The position numbers were made by a program, and so were the translations under genes. DNA of 64,000 nucleotides from positions 1 through 64,000 of the forward strand of contig CAZEFH010000001.1 of NCBI GenBank assembly GCA_964511435.1, written 5' to 3'. Below, piece after piece: positions 1 to 7,777 of the stretch (position 1 is the first letter of the stretch; every line of letters starts with the position of its first letter). A model generated the notes under the pieces. It saw only the letters and a program-made list of their open reading frames with translations. It was not told the origin of the DNA and made no database searches. The DNA comes from JBGSPL01 sp964511435. Its GTDB lineage: Bacteria; Patescibacteriota; CPR2; UBA1875; CAIMLA01.

Positions 1-1312
1 GTTCCTTGCGTGCTTTTTCGAAACTATCTTGCTGCCTCAAGCTATAGATCCTGCCGGTAAGCTCTTCCTTCTGTGACTCTAAGCGAGTTTGTTTTTGTTC
101 GAGAGTGCTAACCTTTTCACTATCCTTGTCCTTTACTGGGGTGGCAAGTTTGTTATCAAGCTTAGCTATTTGTTCTTCAATTGCTTCGAGTTTTACTTCC
201 TCGGCAGTTTTCGAGGCCTTTGATTCGGCTAGTTCGTTTTCGAGACTTTTAAGCTGATTCTTCAACTCTGGTAGGGTCTTCTCTAGGCGGTCAGCTTCGG
301 ACTCTAGTTGATCTTTTCTGAATTTCTGCTGCTCAGCATTTCTTTTAATACTCTCAACTTGACCCCTAAGATAGGCAATTTTTTCTCTTAGAGAATCACG
401 TTCACGATACCTCGTGTTAATTTCAGCTTCGAGAGCTTCTCTCTCTTTTCGGTGTGGGTTGGTCTGCTGCTCTCTCTTGCTGTGATCAATTTGAGAAATC
501 TTTGCAGTAATTTGTTCAATTTTTTTATTCAGTTCTCGTTTCTTTGAATCAGCACTTTCTAACTCTTCTGTATACTCGAAAATCAAAGAACCAAAGTAGC
601 GTTTTTGAACTTCGAGGATTTCTAACTCAAGATCCTTGCGTCCTTCGGCCCTCTTCACTAGGCGCCTGAGATTTACTACTCGTGGTTCTAGCTCCGCCAG
701 AATATCGCGAAGACGAACCAGATTCGCATCTGTACTCTCAAGTTTTCTCAGTGACTGCTCCCTCTTGATTTCGTATTGTTTTACACCCGCAGCTTCATCA
801 AACAGAACTTTTCGCTCAGAGGCAGTGAAAAATAATAGCCTATCTACCATCCCCTGACCGATTACGGTATAGCTCGATTGGCCAAATCCAAGAGAAGCAA
901 GTAGCTGCTGAACATCTGTAAGGCGGACCTTTTTACGATTTATAAGGTATTCACTTTCTCCTGAGCGATAGAGCTTGCGCGCAACCTCTATCTCAGCGAG
1001 ACTATATTCTTTATTGTTTATTTCAAATTTTACCGGCTTATCATTCGAGAGGACGATAGACACTTCAGCGTAAGAGCCGCGAGGCTTTGCAGCAGAACCG
1101 CAGAATATTACATCTTCGCTTTTCTTACTGCGTAAATTTTTGCTACTCTGCTCTCCTGTAACCCAACGAATGGCGTCGGCTACATTACTCTTACCGGAGC
1201 CATTCGGACCAACAACCGCCGTGACGTTCCCAGTATTTCTGTATTCAAAATCAAGCACACTTTTCTGTGCGAATGATTTAAAGCCATAAATTTCAATTCG
1301 TTTGAGATACAT
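1..1312 (-). CDS. smc: Chromosome segregation ATPase SMC (N-terminal part, cut by window edge)
   Basis: I translated this by hand from the ATG at 1312; it stays open to base 1, so only about 437 N-terminal residues are present. It begins MYLKRIEIYGFKSF, has the Walker A motif GPNGSGKSN near residues 35-43 and the family's QG motif region (GQGMVDRLL), and then passes into a long charged coiled coil rich in Glu, Lys and Leu. SMC proteins dimerise through a hinge and use ATP-driven head engagement to organise the chromosome; the hinge and C-terminal head lie outside the window. It follows the PQ-loop gene after a terminator, so it is probably transcribed separately. The identification is secure. 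Confidence 0.95.
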   Translation of the reverse strand, partial: MYLKRIEIYGFKSFAQKSVLDFEYRNTGNVTAVVGPNGSGKSNVADAIRWVTGEQSSKNLRSKKSEDVIFCGSAAKPRGSYAEVSIVLSNDKPVKFEINNKEYSLAEIEVARKLYRSGESEYLINRKKVRLTDVQQLLASLGFGQSSYTVIGQGMVDRLLFFTASERKVLFDEAAGVKQYEIKREQSLRKLESTDANLVRLRDILAELEPRVVNLRRLVKRAEGRKDLELEILEVQKRYFGSLIFEYTEELESADSKKRELNKKIEQITAKISQIDHSKREQQTNPHRKEREALEAEINTRYRERDSLREKIAYLRGQVESIKRNAEQQKFRKDQLESEADRLEKTLPELKNQLKSLENELAESKASKTAEEVKLEAIEEQIAKLDNKLATPVKDKDSEKVSTLEQKQTRLESQKEELTGRIYSLRQQDSFEKARKE

Positions 1313-1330
1313 TAACCTATATATCTTACT

Positions 1331-1360
1331 AAAAAAGCGCCCCTTGCGGCAACGCTTTTA
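1331..1360 (-). terminator. Rho-independent terminator after the PQ-loop gene
   Basis: On the minus strand AAAAGCG pairs with CGCTTTT around an inner GCC/GGG stem with a GCAA loop, and a run of T follows. It lies between the PQ-loop gene stop (1366) and the smc start. Confidence 0.75.
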
Positions 1361-1365
1361 GAGAT

Positions 1366-1707
1366 TTATCCGTAAATAACTATACCAACCACTATGAATA
1401 GATCAAGAAATACCCATATCGCATTTGTAACCGTTATCACCTTCTCGCGGTGCCCTATCCCGTATACCAACCAAACAATTGCACCAACTAAATATGCCAT
1501 CCAGCTTATTAAAGATACACCAGATGCATTTTGCATAATCCAAATATCATATATCTGCGGGACTGTCATTATTATACTCATCGCAGCAATCACATAGATG
1601 TATTTATCAACAAATCGAATCCACCTTTTTGAGTGAACTTTCTTGTAAATTTCGTTCTCTAGCTCTACTCGCTCGTGAATTAGATGGTGGTAAATATCGT
1701 GTATCAT
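1366..1707 (-). CDS. PQ-loop / SemiSWEET-like small membrane transporter
   Basis: A 113-residue protein with a charged N-terminal 30 residues and three hydrophobic segments (about 34-52, 62-82 and 92-112). It carries the PQ-loop signature VPQIYDIW near residues 49-56, followed by the SLISW stretch typical of MtN3/SemiSWEET half-transporters. Members dimerise to move small sugars or related solutes across the cytoplasmic membrane; the substrate cannot be read from sequence. The start is supported by the strong ribosome site GGGAGGT just upstream. It follows rnc by nine bases and is probably the last gene of the YceD-rpmF-nusB-rnc unit, before a terminator. Confidence 0.75.
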   Translation of the reverse strand: MIHDIYHHLIHERVELENEIYKKVHSKRWIRFVDKYIYVIAAMSIIMTVPQIYDIWIMQNASGVSLISWMAYLVGAIVWLVYGIGHREKVITVTNAIWVFLDLFIVVGIVIYG

Positions 1708-1716
1708 ATGACCTCC

Positions 1717-2400
1717 CTACTTCTGATACTTTTTCACGGCATCAGCTGCAGCTTCTTGCTGTGCAGTCTGCTTCGATGTACCGCTGCCAGCACCCCACTG
1801 AGTGTCTCCAACAAAAACACCTACAACAAACTTTTTATTGTGATCAGGGCCATCTTCTGACAATACTTCATATCTTGGAGTCATCCCATCACGCTCTTGT
1901 GCCATCTCTTGAAAGGCACTCTTTGGGTCAATATAGAGTTTTGCTTCGAGGATGTGTGGCAAGCGAACCAACACATTACGAGTAATAAACTCACGTGCAG
2001 CTTCCAGACCTTGATCGAGATACATCGCCCCAATCATCGCCTCAAAAGTATTGGCAAGGATGAGTTGGCGACTACGCCCGAGGCTCTTCTTCTCACCTCG
2101 ACTCATTCTAATATAATTCTCTACACCTAGCCCAAGGCATACATCAGAGATAGTCTCGGTCTTAACCAAGGCCGAACGCCAGTTAGTCATTTCACCTTCT
2201 GGATTTGGGTAATTTCGATATAAGTATTCTGTAGTTACAAGCTCCAGAACTGCATCACCTAGAAACTCGAGACGTTCATTATGCTCTTTCACGTCTTTGT
2301 GCTCATTTAGATATGAACGATGTGTTAGAGCCGTCTCTAAATATTCAGGACTATTAAAATGAACTCCGATGAGCTCCTCAACCTTTTCTATTTCGATCAT
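1717..2400 (-). CDS. rnc: Ribonuclease III
   Basis: Cleaves double-stranded RNA, including rRNA precursors, as a cytoplasmic homodimer. The RNase III signature NERLEFLGDAVLELV lies near residues 42-56 and supplies the acidic metal ligands; the second acidic motif is EAMIGAMYLDQG. A double-stranded RNA-binding domain occupies about residues 157-226 and ends in the expected TAQQEAAADAV helix. I chose the ATG at 2400 because AAAGG precedes it at good spacing; an in-frame TTG at 2418 would add six residues. It sits downstream of nusB and rpmF, a common arrangement for rRNA-processing and ribosome genes. Confidence 0.95.
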   Translation of the reverse strand: MIEIEKVEELIGVHFNSPEYLETALTHRSYLNEHKDVKEHNERLEFLGDAVLELVTTEYLYRNYPNPEGEMTNWRSALVKTETISDVCLGLGVENYIRMSRGEKKSLGRSRQLILANTFEAMIGAMYLDQGLEAAREFITRNVLVRLPHILEAKLYIDPKSAFQEMAQERDGMTPRYEVLSEDGPDHNKKFVVGVFVGDTQWGAGSGTSKQTAQQEAAADAVKKYQK

Positions 2401-2462
2401 TCTTGCCTTTCCGGCCAATGTCCCACATTCGAACCTTCAAATGCCAGACGCCATGCCACAAA

Positions 2463-2978
2463 TTATTTTTTCTTTGCCTCTTTGGCAGTATTTTTCTCTT
2501 GTAGTCTCTTATCTTCACTTGGATCGTACTTATCACTCGCTCGAAATACAGTGCCAAGAACTCCATTCACAAATCTAGAAGAGTTCTCTCCCCCAAAAGC
2601 CTTTGCCAACTCCACCGCTTCATTGATGGCTACCTTTGGCGGCACTTCTGAAGTAAAAAGGAGCTCATAGATTCCCATACGTAAAATAACTAGGTCAACA
2701 AGCGAAATCTGTTCAATAGGCCAGTCTGGAGCGGCCGGACGAAGAATTGCGTCAATCTTGTCTGCGTTCTCTTCGATACCAAAAACGATAGCGTCGATGA
2801 AGTCGCGACTATCAATATTTTTGGCATATTCATTATAATTTCGTTCAAGTATCGGCTCGATACCCTTGTGGATATCAGCACCATCACCGAGCGCCTCGCT
2901 ACAGTTTCGCATTAAAAACTCCCACTCATAGAGGGTTTGAAATGCAACAATTCTGGAAAGGTGCCGGTTACTTGCCAC
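2463..2978 (-). CDS. nusB: Transcription antitermination factor NusB
   Basis: A 171-residue all-helical protein whose N-terminus SNRHLSRIVAFQTLYEWEF and C-terminal AINEAVELAKAFGGENSSRFVNGVLG segment (residues split here across helices) are the two conserved ends of NusB. It binds boxA RNA with NusE/S10 and keeps RNA polymerase processive on rRNA operons. Translation starts at a GTG directly after the rpmF stop, with no spacer, so it is translationally coupled to L32. It carries a lysine-rich tail that NusB of model bacteria lacks. Confidence 0.93.
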   Translation of the reverse strand: MASNRHLSRIVAFQTLYEWEFLMRNCSEALGDGADIHKGIEPILERNYNEYAKNIDSRDFIDAIVFGIEENADKIDAILRPAAPDWPIEQISLVDLVILRMGIYELLFTSEVPPKVAINEAVELAKAFGGENSSRFVNGVLGTVFRASDKYDPSEDKRLQEKNTAKEAKKK

Positions 2979-3206
2979 TTAGGCCTCTTTTTCTGCCTTA
3001 GCTTCTTTTTTTAGCTTCTTGTCGAGCTTGGATTCAACATCTAAAACCTTTTTGTCACCGTAGTAACCACAGGTTGCACAAGCATTGTGTGGTAATACTG
3101 CTTCACCACATTTTGGACACTTACTGAGCTGAATCTTTGCTAGAGCGTCATGCGATCGCTTCTGTCCTGCCTGTGAAGATGTTTTTCGTTTCTTTGGTAC
3201 TGCCAT
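2979..3206 (-). CDS. rpmF: 50S ribosomal protein L32
   Basis: Begins MAVPKKRKTSSQAGQKRSHD, the standard L32 N-terminus, and has a four-cysteine zinc ribbon (CPKCG at about 31-35 and CATCG at about 43-47). The zinc-binding form is intact, so no zinc-free paralogue is implied. An acidic/lysine tail extends it to 75 residues. The ribosome site AAGGGA precedes the ATG. It lies between the YceD homologue and nusB, the conserved yceD-rpmF pairing. Confidence 0.96.
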   Translation of the reverse strand: MAVPKKRKTSSQAGQKRSHDALAKIQLSKCPKCGEAVLPHNACATCGYYGDKKVLDVESKLDKKLKKEAKAEKEA

Positions 3207-3222
3207 GATTCCCTTTCGATAT

Positions 3223-3681
3223 CTATTTATCTATTTTACATGTACAACTATCGTGGTTCAAGTTATGCCCACAACCCTGACAAATTCCTGCGCAGTTTTC
3301 TTTGCAGAAATTCTGTGTCGGGATAGCGAGTAGTAATTCATCGTGAATTGGTCCCATGAGGTCTATATTGCCGAACTTATCAACAAACAGCGCTTCTTCA
3401 CTCTCGCCTTTTCGATCAATCGTATATTCTAGGTCCAGTGTGAAATGGACCTGAGAGTTAAAGTTGTCGAGACAACGATCACATATTAGTGTGATTTCCG
3501 CTTGGAAGCTTCCTGAAACATGAACTGTGTCTTCAAGTCTCATCGCGGTCACTTTACCAGCAATAACCCCAACCTCGACAGTCTCAGGAAAGTCAAAATC
3601 CTTGCCTTTCTCCTCGACCTCAAACTTTTCAGTCGCTCCGATGTCCTGGCGCAACAAGTTTTTCACTGACAAAAGTTGCAT
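3223..3681 (-). CDS. YceD/DUF177 family protein, 23S rRNA accumulation factor-like
   Basis: A 152-residue protein with the DUF177 core CDRCLDNF near residues 86-93 and a second Cys cluster at the C-terminus (CKENCAGICQGCGHN and a final CTC), which looks like a metal-binding site. Homologues (YceD) are linked to 23S rRNA accumulation and sit directly upstream of rpmF, as here. It is the first gene of the unit and has a textbook promoter. The precise function is uncertain even in model species. Confidence 0.85.
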   Translation of the reverse strand: MQLLSVKNLLRQDIGATEKFEVEEKGKDFDFPETVEVGVIAGKVTAMRLEDTVHVSGSFQAEITLICDRCLDNFNSQVHFTLDLEYTIDRKGESEEALFVDKFGNIDLMGPIHDELLLAIPTQNFCKENCAGICQGCGHNLNHDSCTCKIDK

Positions 3682-3714
3682 CTCACACTTTCAAATTACC
3701 AACAAGCAGAGCAA

Positions 3715-3743
3715 ATTATAGCACAAAACCTAGTTTGTGACAA
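3715..3743 (-). promoter_or_regulatory. Promoter of the YceD-rpmF-nusB-rnc operon
   Basis: On the minus strand there is TTGTCA at 3738-3743, a 17-base spacer, and an extended -10 TGCTATAAT with the hexamer at 3715-3720. The -10 is a perfect TATAAT. The predicted start site lies about 30 bases before the ATG at 3681. Confidence 0.8.
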
Positions 3744-6564
3744 TGCTCAGAATCTTGCCCTTAACGTAAATAGATTTCTTAATGCCACTCTCTAGATATT
3801 TCTGCACTTTCTCTGATCCCTTGGCTAGTTTCAGAAGTTCGTCTTCAGTAGCATCCCTTGAAACAAGAAGTGTATCTCGCACCTTGCCGTCCACTTGAAC
3901 GGCTACACCAATTATTTCATCAACTGTTAGCTTCTGGTCATATGTTGGCCAAGCGGCAAGACATATACTTTCCTTATTACCCAGCTTCTCCCATAGTTCT
4001 TCTGTCAGATGTGGCGCGAATGAGTTCAAAAGTACCAGAAATTTCTCAAAATCAACCTTTGAAATGGTACCTGGGTTTGCTGTCAAAAAGTTGGTAAATT
4101 CCATAAATGCAGCGATAGCCGTATTAAAACGAAAGCCCTCGATGTCCTCAGTTACTTTTTTGATCAATTTATTAACCCTTACTTCGGTTTCAGCAGTACT
4201 AATCTCAGCAAATTTTACGTCTGCCAAATTCACTACCTTTTCGAGAAACTTGCGTGCACCCTTCACCCCAGCGGTACTCCATGCAACATATTGAGTAAAT
4301 GGCCCCATAAACATTTCATATACGCGCAGCGCATCAGCGCCGTATTCAGCGACGATTTCATCCGGATTTACCACATTATTCCAACGCTTACTCATCTTGC
4401 GGCCATCTTCTGCTAGAATCAGACCAACATGGATAAGCTTTTTAAATGGTTCGATAGTCGAAACCGCACCGATATCATAGAGGAATTTGTGCCAGAAACG
4501 AGCATAGAGAAGATGACGCGTCGCATGTTCGATACCACCAACATAAAGGTCAACAGGCATCCACTCCTTCTCGAGTTTCTTATCAACTAGCGCCTGACCA
4601 TTCTGTGGGTCGATATATCGCAAATAGTACCAGCTAGATCCAGCCCACTGTGGCATCGTATCGGTTTCACGCTTCGCCTTACCGCCACACTTCGGACACT
4701 TAGTACTTACCCACTCTGTAATATTCGCAAGTGGTGACTCTCCGGTACCACTTGGCTCATAACTCTCTACATCTGGTAAAGTAAGCGGAAGCTCTGGCTC
4801 CGGTACCGCTACTGGTCCGCATTCCTCGCAATGAACGACTGGAATTGGCTCGCCCCAGTAGCGCTGCCGCGAGAAAACCCAGTCTTTCATCTTATATGAA
4901 ACAGCCTTTTGGGCTTTGCTTTCCTTGGTCAATTTCTTAATGATAGCTTCTTTGGCATCCTCTGATGATAGTCCCGAGAATTCACCCGAATCCATCACCC
5001 TTCCATAATCAGAGTAAAGTTCTTCCACATTCCCTGATAAATATTTCGCCCAAAAAATCTTCAGATGCTCAATGTTAAGAAAGTCTGCTACTTCCGACTT
5101 TTTAACCCAAACGGCTTCATGCTGATTCTTCTCCTTCTCATCCACTTCTGCGCGCTCTTCGTTGACTAGCTCAAAAATCATATATTTGTAGCGTGCAATC
5201 ACGTTAGAATCTTTGTGCGGACGGTAGAACTCCTCCATCAAAGTATTACGATACTCTTTTACCAGCTTGACGTTCTTGTAGCCTGTTTCTTCTATTAATT
5301 CACGCTTGGCTGCTATTTCAAATTTCTCTCCATCAGTGCCACCAGCTGGAAATGAGTGCCAGCCAGTTTTCTTCCAATCCAGACATAGATAAGAATCATT
5401 TTTGGGGTTATAAACGATGGCCACGGCCAGGTCTCGCTCTTCGGTTTCCTTGTCCTCCTGTGGATTATAACGAGTAAACGGTACAATTACCTCGCGGACA
5501 GGTAAATCAAATTTCTGGGCAAATTCATAGTCACGTTCATCATGCGCCGGAACCGCCATAATGGCGCCTGTACCATATCCCATCAGAACATAGTCAGAAA
5601 TCCAAACAGGAATTTTCTCGTTATTTATCGGATTAATTGCATATGCACCGGTGAAAACGCCGGTTTTCTTCTTTTCCTGCTGTCTTTCGAGATTAGTCTT
5701 TTTCTTCGTCTCGGCAATATATTTTTCAACCTTTGACTTTTGATCCTTAGTTGTAATGTGCTCAACTAAAGGATGCTCTGGTGCAAGCACCATAAAGGTC
5801 GCACCATAGAGTGTATCGATGCGAGTCGTAAATACCTCGATTATTTCATTGGAATCAGAAACCGCAAACTTAACCCTTGCCCCCTCAGAACGGCCAATCC
5901 AGTTGCGTTGTTGTTCGATAATTTGGCCTTCCCAGTCAAGAAGCTTGAGGTCGTCAAGAAGTCTGTCGGCATAATCAGTAATCTTGAGCACCCACTGACG
6001 CATTGGTTTCTGTTCTACGTCACCACCACAGCGCTCGCATTTACCATCCTCGAGGTCCTCCATCGAGAGACCGGTCTGACAGCTCGGACACCAATTAATC
6101 GGCTCATATGATTGGTATGCGAGGCCTTTTTCAAAAAGCTTGAGAAATATCCACTGGGTCCATTTATAAAATTCTGGGTCAGTAGTGTTAATTTCACGAG
6201 ACCAATCATAATTGAAGCCAATTTGACCCAGTTGATCCTTGAACCGCTTTACATTCTCATTCACGGCCACACTCGGATGAACCTTATTCTTAATGGCATA
6301 ATTCTCCGCAGGTAAGCCAAATGCGTCCCAACCCATGGGATGCAGAACCTTGTAGCCCTGATGAGTTTTGAAGCGCGAAAAAACATCCGTTGCGATATAG
6401 CCCTTCGGATGTCCGACGTGAAGACCGGCGCCGGATGGATAAGGGAACATGTCAAGACAATAAAACTTTGGCTTCTTCGGATCATCAGAAGTCCGGTACA
6501 GGTTAGTTTCTGCCCAGATTTGCTGCCACTTTTTCTCGATTTCAGTATGATTATATTTTGTCAT
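3730..6564 (-). CDS. leuS: Leucyl-tRNA synthetase with an internal NUDIX domain
   Basis: Charges tRNA-Leu. Numbered from the ATG at 6564 (944 residues), the HIGH-type motif HVGH is at about 49-52, the KMSKR motif at about 723-727, and the zinc-like CPSC..CERC pair at about 159-179. The editing (CP1) domain is present, including GTGAIMAVPAHDERD, whose final Asp fixes the substrate amino group. About 150 residues are inserted between PVREVIVP and YGRVMDSGEF. They contain REL-IEETGY preceded by Glu seven residues earlier, a NUDIX box missing one residue of its first spacer. The C-terminal editing and anticodon domains follow normally. I start at 6564 because a promoter lies between this ATG and the upstream in-frame ATG at 6603. 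Confidence 0.93.
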   Translation of the reverse strand: MTKYNHTEIEKKWQQIWAETNLYRTSDDPKKPKFYCLDMFPYPSGAGLHVGHPKGYIATDVFSRFKTHQGYKVLHPMGWDAFGLPAENYAIKNKVHPSVAVNENVKRFKDQLGQIGFNYDWSREINTTDPEFYKWTQWIFLKLFEKGLAYQSYEPINWCPSCQTGLSMEDLEDGKCERCGGDVEQKPMRQWVLKITDYADRLLDDLKLLDWEGQIIEQQRNWIGRSEGARVKFAVSDSNEIIEVFTTRIDTLYGATFMVLAPEHPLVEHITTKDQKSKVEKYIAETKKKTNLERQQEKKKTGVFTGAYAINPINNEKIPVWISDYVLMGYGTGAIMAVPAHDERDYEFAQKFDLPVREVIVPFTRYNPQEDKETEERDLAVAIVYNPKNDSYLCLDWKKTGWHSFPAGGTDGEKFEIAAKRELIEETGYKNVKLVKEYRNTLMEEFYRPHKDSNVIARYKYMIFELVNEERAEVDEKEKNQHEAVWVKKSEVADFLNIEHLKIFWAKYLSGNVEELYSDYGRVMDSGEFSGLSSEDAKEAIIKKLTKESKAQKAVSYKMKDWVFSRQRYWGEPIPVVHCEECGPVAVPEPELPLTLPDVESYEPSGTGESPLANITEWVSTKCPKCGGKAKRETDTMPQWAGSSWYYLRYIDPQNGQALVDKKLEKEWMPVDLYVGGIEHATRHLLYARFWHKFLYDIGAVSTIEPFKKLIHVGLILAEDGRKMSKRWNNVVNPDEIVAEYGADALRVYEMFMGPFTQYVAWSTAGVKGARKFLEKVVNLADVKFAEISTAETEVRVNKLIKKVTEDIEGFRFNTAIAAFMEFTNFLTANPGTISKVDFEKFLVLLNSFAPHLTEELWEKLGNKESICLAAWPTYDQKLTVDEIIGVAVQVDGKVRDTLLVSRDATEDELLKLAKGSEKVQKYLESGIKKSIYVKGKILSIVTN

Positions 6565-6574
6565 AAGTAGGCCT

Positions 6575-6603
6575 ATTCTAGCACGAATAGAAGTGAGCGA
6601 CAA
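6575..6603 (-). promoter_or_regulatory. leuS promoter
   Basis: TTGTCG at 6598-6603, a 17-base spacer, and extended -10 TGCTAGAAT with the hexamer at 6575-6580. Only ten bases separate the -10 from the ATG at 6564 and no Shine-Dalgarno is visible, so the mRNA leader would be about 3-4 bases. Confidence 0.7.
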
Positions 6604-7233
6604 TTATTTGAGTACGTTTTTTATCTGCAGCTCTAGCTCGGCAACGCTATTTGTCAGTAACTGGTTATTCTTTTCAAGCACTTCCTTCGTATTATAGCCC
6701 CAGGTCACACTTATACACTTTATCCCAGCTTCTCTCGCAGCATCTATGTCTCTTACTTCGTCCCCGATATATACAGCATCAGATTTATTAATCTTATTTT
6801 TTTTCAAATATTTTCTAATTGCAGAAGATTTCCCAAACAGATGTATACTCGATTCAACTTCAACGCCACCACTTATTCCATTCTGTTTCAGGAAACCGAC
6901 TATTGAAGTCTTGGAATTTGATGAGATTATTGCCACCTTGTGTCCATCCGCCAATCTAGCTTTGATTAGGTCTGCTAGCCCACTCGGCATTTCTACTTTG
7001 CCTAGAAGCTTCTTCATTTCCTTTCTGCCATCAAGGAGCATCCGGAAAAGATTAAACCTAGAAATATGGTATTTTTTCACAATTTCACGCATTGAGGAGC
7101 TTCTCATCCCCACGACCTCAGCTGCAACTTCCTGCGGAAATCCATACTTCGGCGCAAGCTCAGAAACAATTGTATGCACAAAGCGAAAATTATCTGCAAT
7201 TGTCCCATCAAAATCGAAAATTACTGCTTTCAT
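6604..7233 (-). CDS. HAD-superfamily phosphatase, phosphoglycolate phosphatase-like
   Basis: A 209-residue protein with the four HAD motifs in order: DFDGT (residues 7-11, nucleophile and acid/base Asp), IISSNSK (motif II), a Lys in the GKSSAIRKYLKK stretch (motif III) and YIGDEVRDIDAA (motif IV). The helical cap between motifs I and II places it with subfamily IA. The fold suggests dephosphorylation of a small phosphate ester; substrate unknown. Its ATG lies six bases after a -10 box, predicting a leaderless message. The leuS promoter begins exactly at its stop codon. Confidence 0.85.
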   Translation of the reverse strand: MKAVIFDFDGTIADNFRFVHTIVSELAPKYGFPQEVAAEVVGMRSSSMREIVKKYHISRFNLFRMLLDGRKEMKKLLGKVEMPSGLADLIKARLADGHKVAIISSNSKTSIVGFLKQNGISGGVEVESSIHLFGKSSAIRKYLKKNKINKSDAVYIGDEVRDIDAAREAGIKCISVTWGYNTKEVLEKNNQLLTNSVAELELQIKNVLK

Positions 7234-7239
7234 ATCTAC

Positions 7240-7245
7240 ATTGTA
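7240..7245 (-). promoter_or_regulatory. -10 box (TACAAT) of a predicted leaderless HAD mRNA
   Basis: TTGATACAAT on the minus strand ends six bases before the ATG at 7233, so transcription would begin at or next to the A of the ATG. No Shine-Dalgarno is present and no convincing -35 is seen. Confidence 0.6.
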
Positions 7246-7247
7246 TC

Positions 7248-7273
7248 AAAAAAGCGGCCGCTTGGCCGCTTTT
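7248..7273 (-). terminator. Rho-independent terminator after the 90-residue membrane protein gene
   Basis: A perfect ten-base stem AAAAGCGGCC / GGCCGCTTTT with a four-base loop, followed by T6 on the minus strand. It abuts the HAD -10 box. Confidence 0.88.
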
Positions 7274-7276
7274 ATT

Positions 7277-7304
7277 GTCATTCTGAATTTATTTCAGAAT
7301 CTCG
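7277..7304. repeat. GTCATTC-type dispersed imperfect palindrome
   Basis: GTCATTCTGAA followed after four bases by TTCAGAATCTCG on the plus strand, an eight-base stem. It resembles the dispersed GTCATTC repeats found in many bacterial genomes and has relatives in this window at 20127 and 55958. It lies between the 90-residue gene and its terminator. Confidence 0.6.
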
Positions 7305-7310
7305 TCGCTA

Positions 7311-7583
7311 TTACATTTTTAATGTTGTCAGAACTTGATAAATGACCATTGCCGGCCAGACCAGTGCCTTTAGCACACCGAGTAAGCCATCACCAAAGCT
7401 AGTCGCGTGCTGGATAAAATATACAAGTGCTCCGATAAGACCAAGACCATAAACGGCGCCACCGCCAGCGTTTGTACCCATATTTTTATTTTGGTGACCA
7501 CCGCAACAGCCACTCTCCTTAGCTTCCTTCGCTACCTCGTGAATTGCAGTCTCTACTGCAGCTTCTGCCTTTGTTTTTGCCAT
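7311..7583 (-). CDS. Small membrane protein with Cys-Cys-Gly-Gly-His motif, function unknown
   Basis: A 90-residue protein. Residues 1-25 are Ala/Glu/Lys rich, ESGCCGGHQNKN at about 24-35 could bind a metal, and residues 40-90 hold two hydrophobic segments separated by a short glycine-rich turn. I do not recognise a named family. It is monocistronic: a -10 box lies upstream, GGGGGAG precedes the ATG and a strong terminator follows. Membrane location is inferred from hydrophobicity only. Confidence 0.7.
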   Translation of the reverse strand: MAKTKAEAAVETAIHEVAKEAKESGCCGGHQNKNMGTNAGGGAVYGLGLIGALVYFIQHATSFGDGLLGVLKALVWPAMVIYQVLTTLKM

Positions 7584-7605
7584 TACTCCCCCTTTTTACA
7601 GATAT

Positions 7606-7611
7606 ATTGTA
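7606..7611 (-). promoter_or_regulatory. -10 box (TACAAT) for the 90-residue membrane protein
   Basis: TGTTACAATATA on the minus strand, about 22 bases before the ATG. The 15-base context AAGTGTTACAATATA is identical to the one upstream of the 81-residue-ORF start in the GC-rich island (19427-19432). Confidence 0.5.
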
Positions 7612-7629
7612 ACACTTTAGACAGAATAG

Positions 7630-7658
7630 AAAATAACTTAGCTAAGCTAAGTTATTTT
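7630..7658 (-). terminator. Terminator of the tRNA-Ala gene
   Basis: A perfect 12-base stem AAAATAACTTAG / CTAAGTTATTTT with a five-base loop begins two bases after the encoded CCA end. It is nearly symmetric and could act on both strands. Confidence 0.85.
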
Positions 7659-7659
7659 C

Positions 7660-7736
7660 TGGTGGACCCTAGCGGATTCGAACCGCTGACCTCTTCGCTG
7701 CCAGCGAAGCGTTCTAGCCAACTGAACTAAGGGCCC
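7660..7736 (-). tRNA. tRNA-Ala (anticodon GGC)
   Basis: Read on the minus strand, a seven-base acceptor stem GGGCCCT/AGGGTCC contains the G3-U70 wobble that specifies alanine. The anticodon stem CTTCG/CGAAG encloses loop CTGGCAG (anticodon GGC), and the T arm AGCGG-TTCGAAT-CCGCT is intact. Discriminator A and a genome-encoded CCA follow (7660-7662). It has its own -10 box and terminator. Confidence 0.97.
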
Positions 7737-7751
7737 GCGAATTACCGACAT

Positions 7752-7757
7752 ATTTTA
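7752..7757 (-). promoter_or_regulatory. -10 box of tRNA-Ala
   Basis: Extended -10 TGCTAAAAT on the minus strand, with 15 bases to the mature tRNA 5' end. No clear -35. Confidence 0.6.
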
Positions 7758-7777
7758 GCACAAAATTATGACTATTC

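Noticed and set aside
6565..6603. Upstream in-frame ATG of leuS (13 extra residues)
   Set aside because: The leuS -10 box lies within this stretch, and the extra residues do not match LeuRS N-termini.
7660..7740. Second att-like duplication at tRNA-Ala
   Set aside because: I found no second copy of the tRNA-Ala 3' end in the window.
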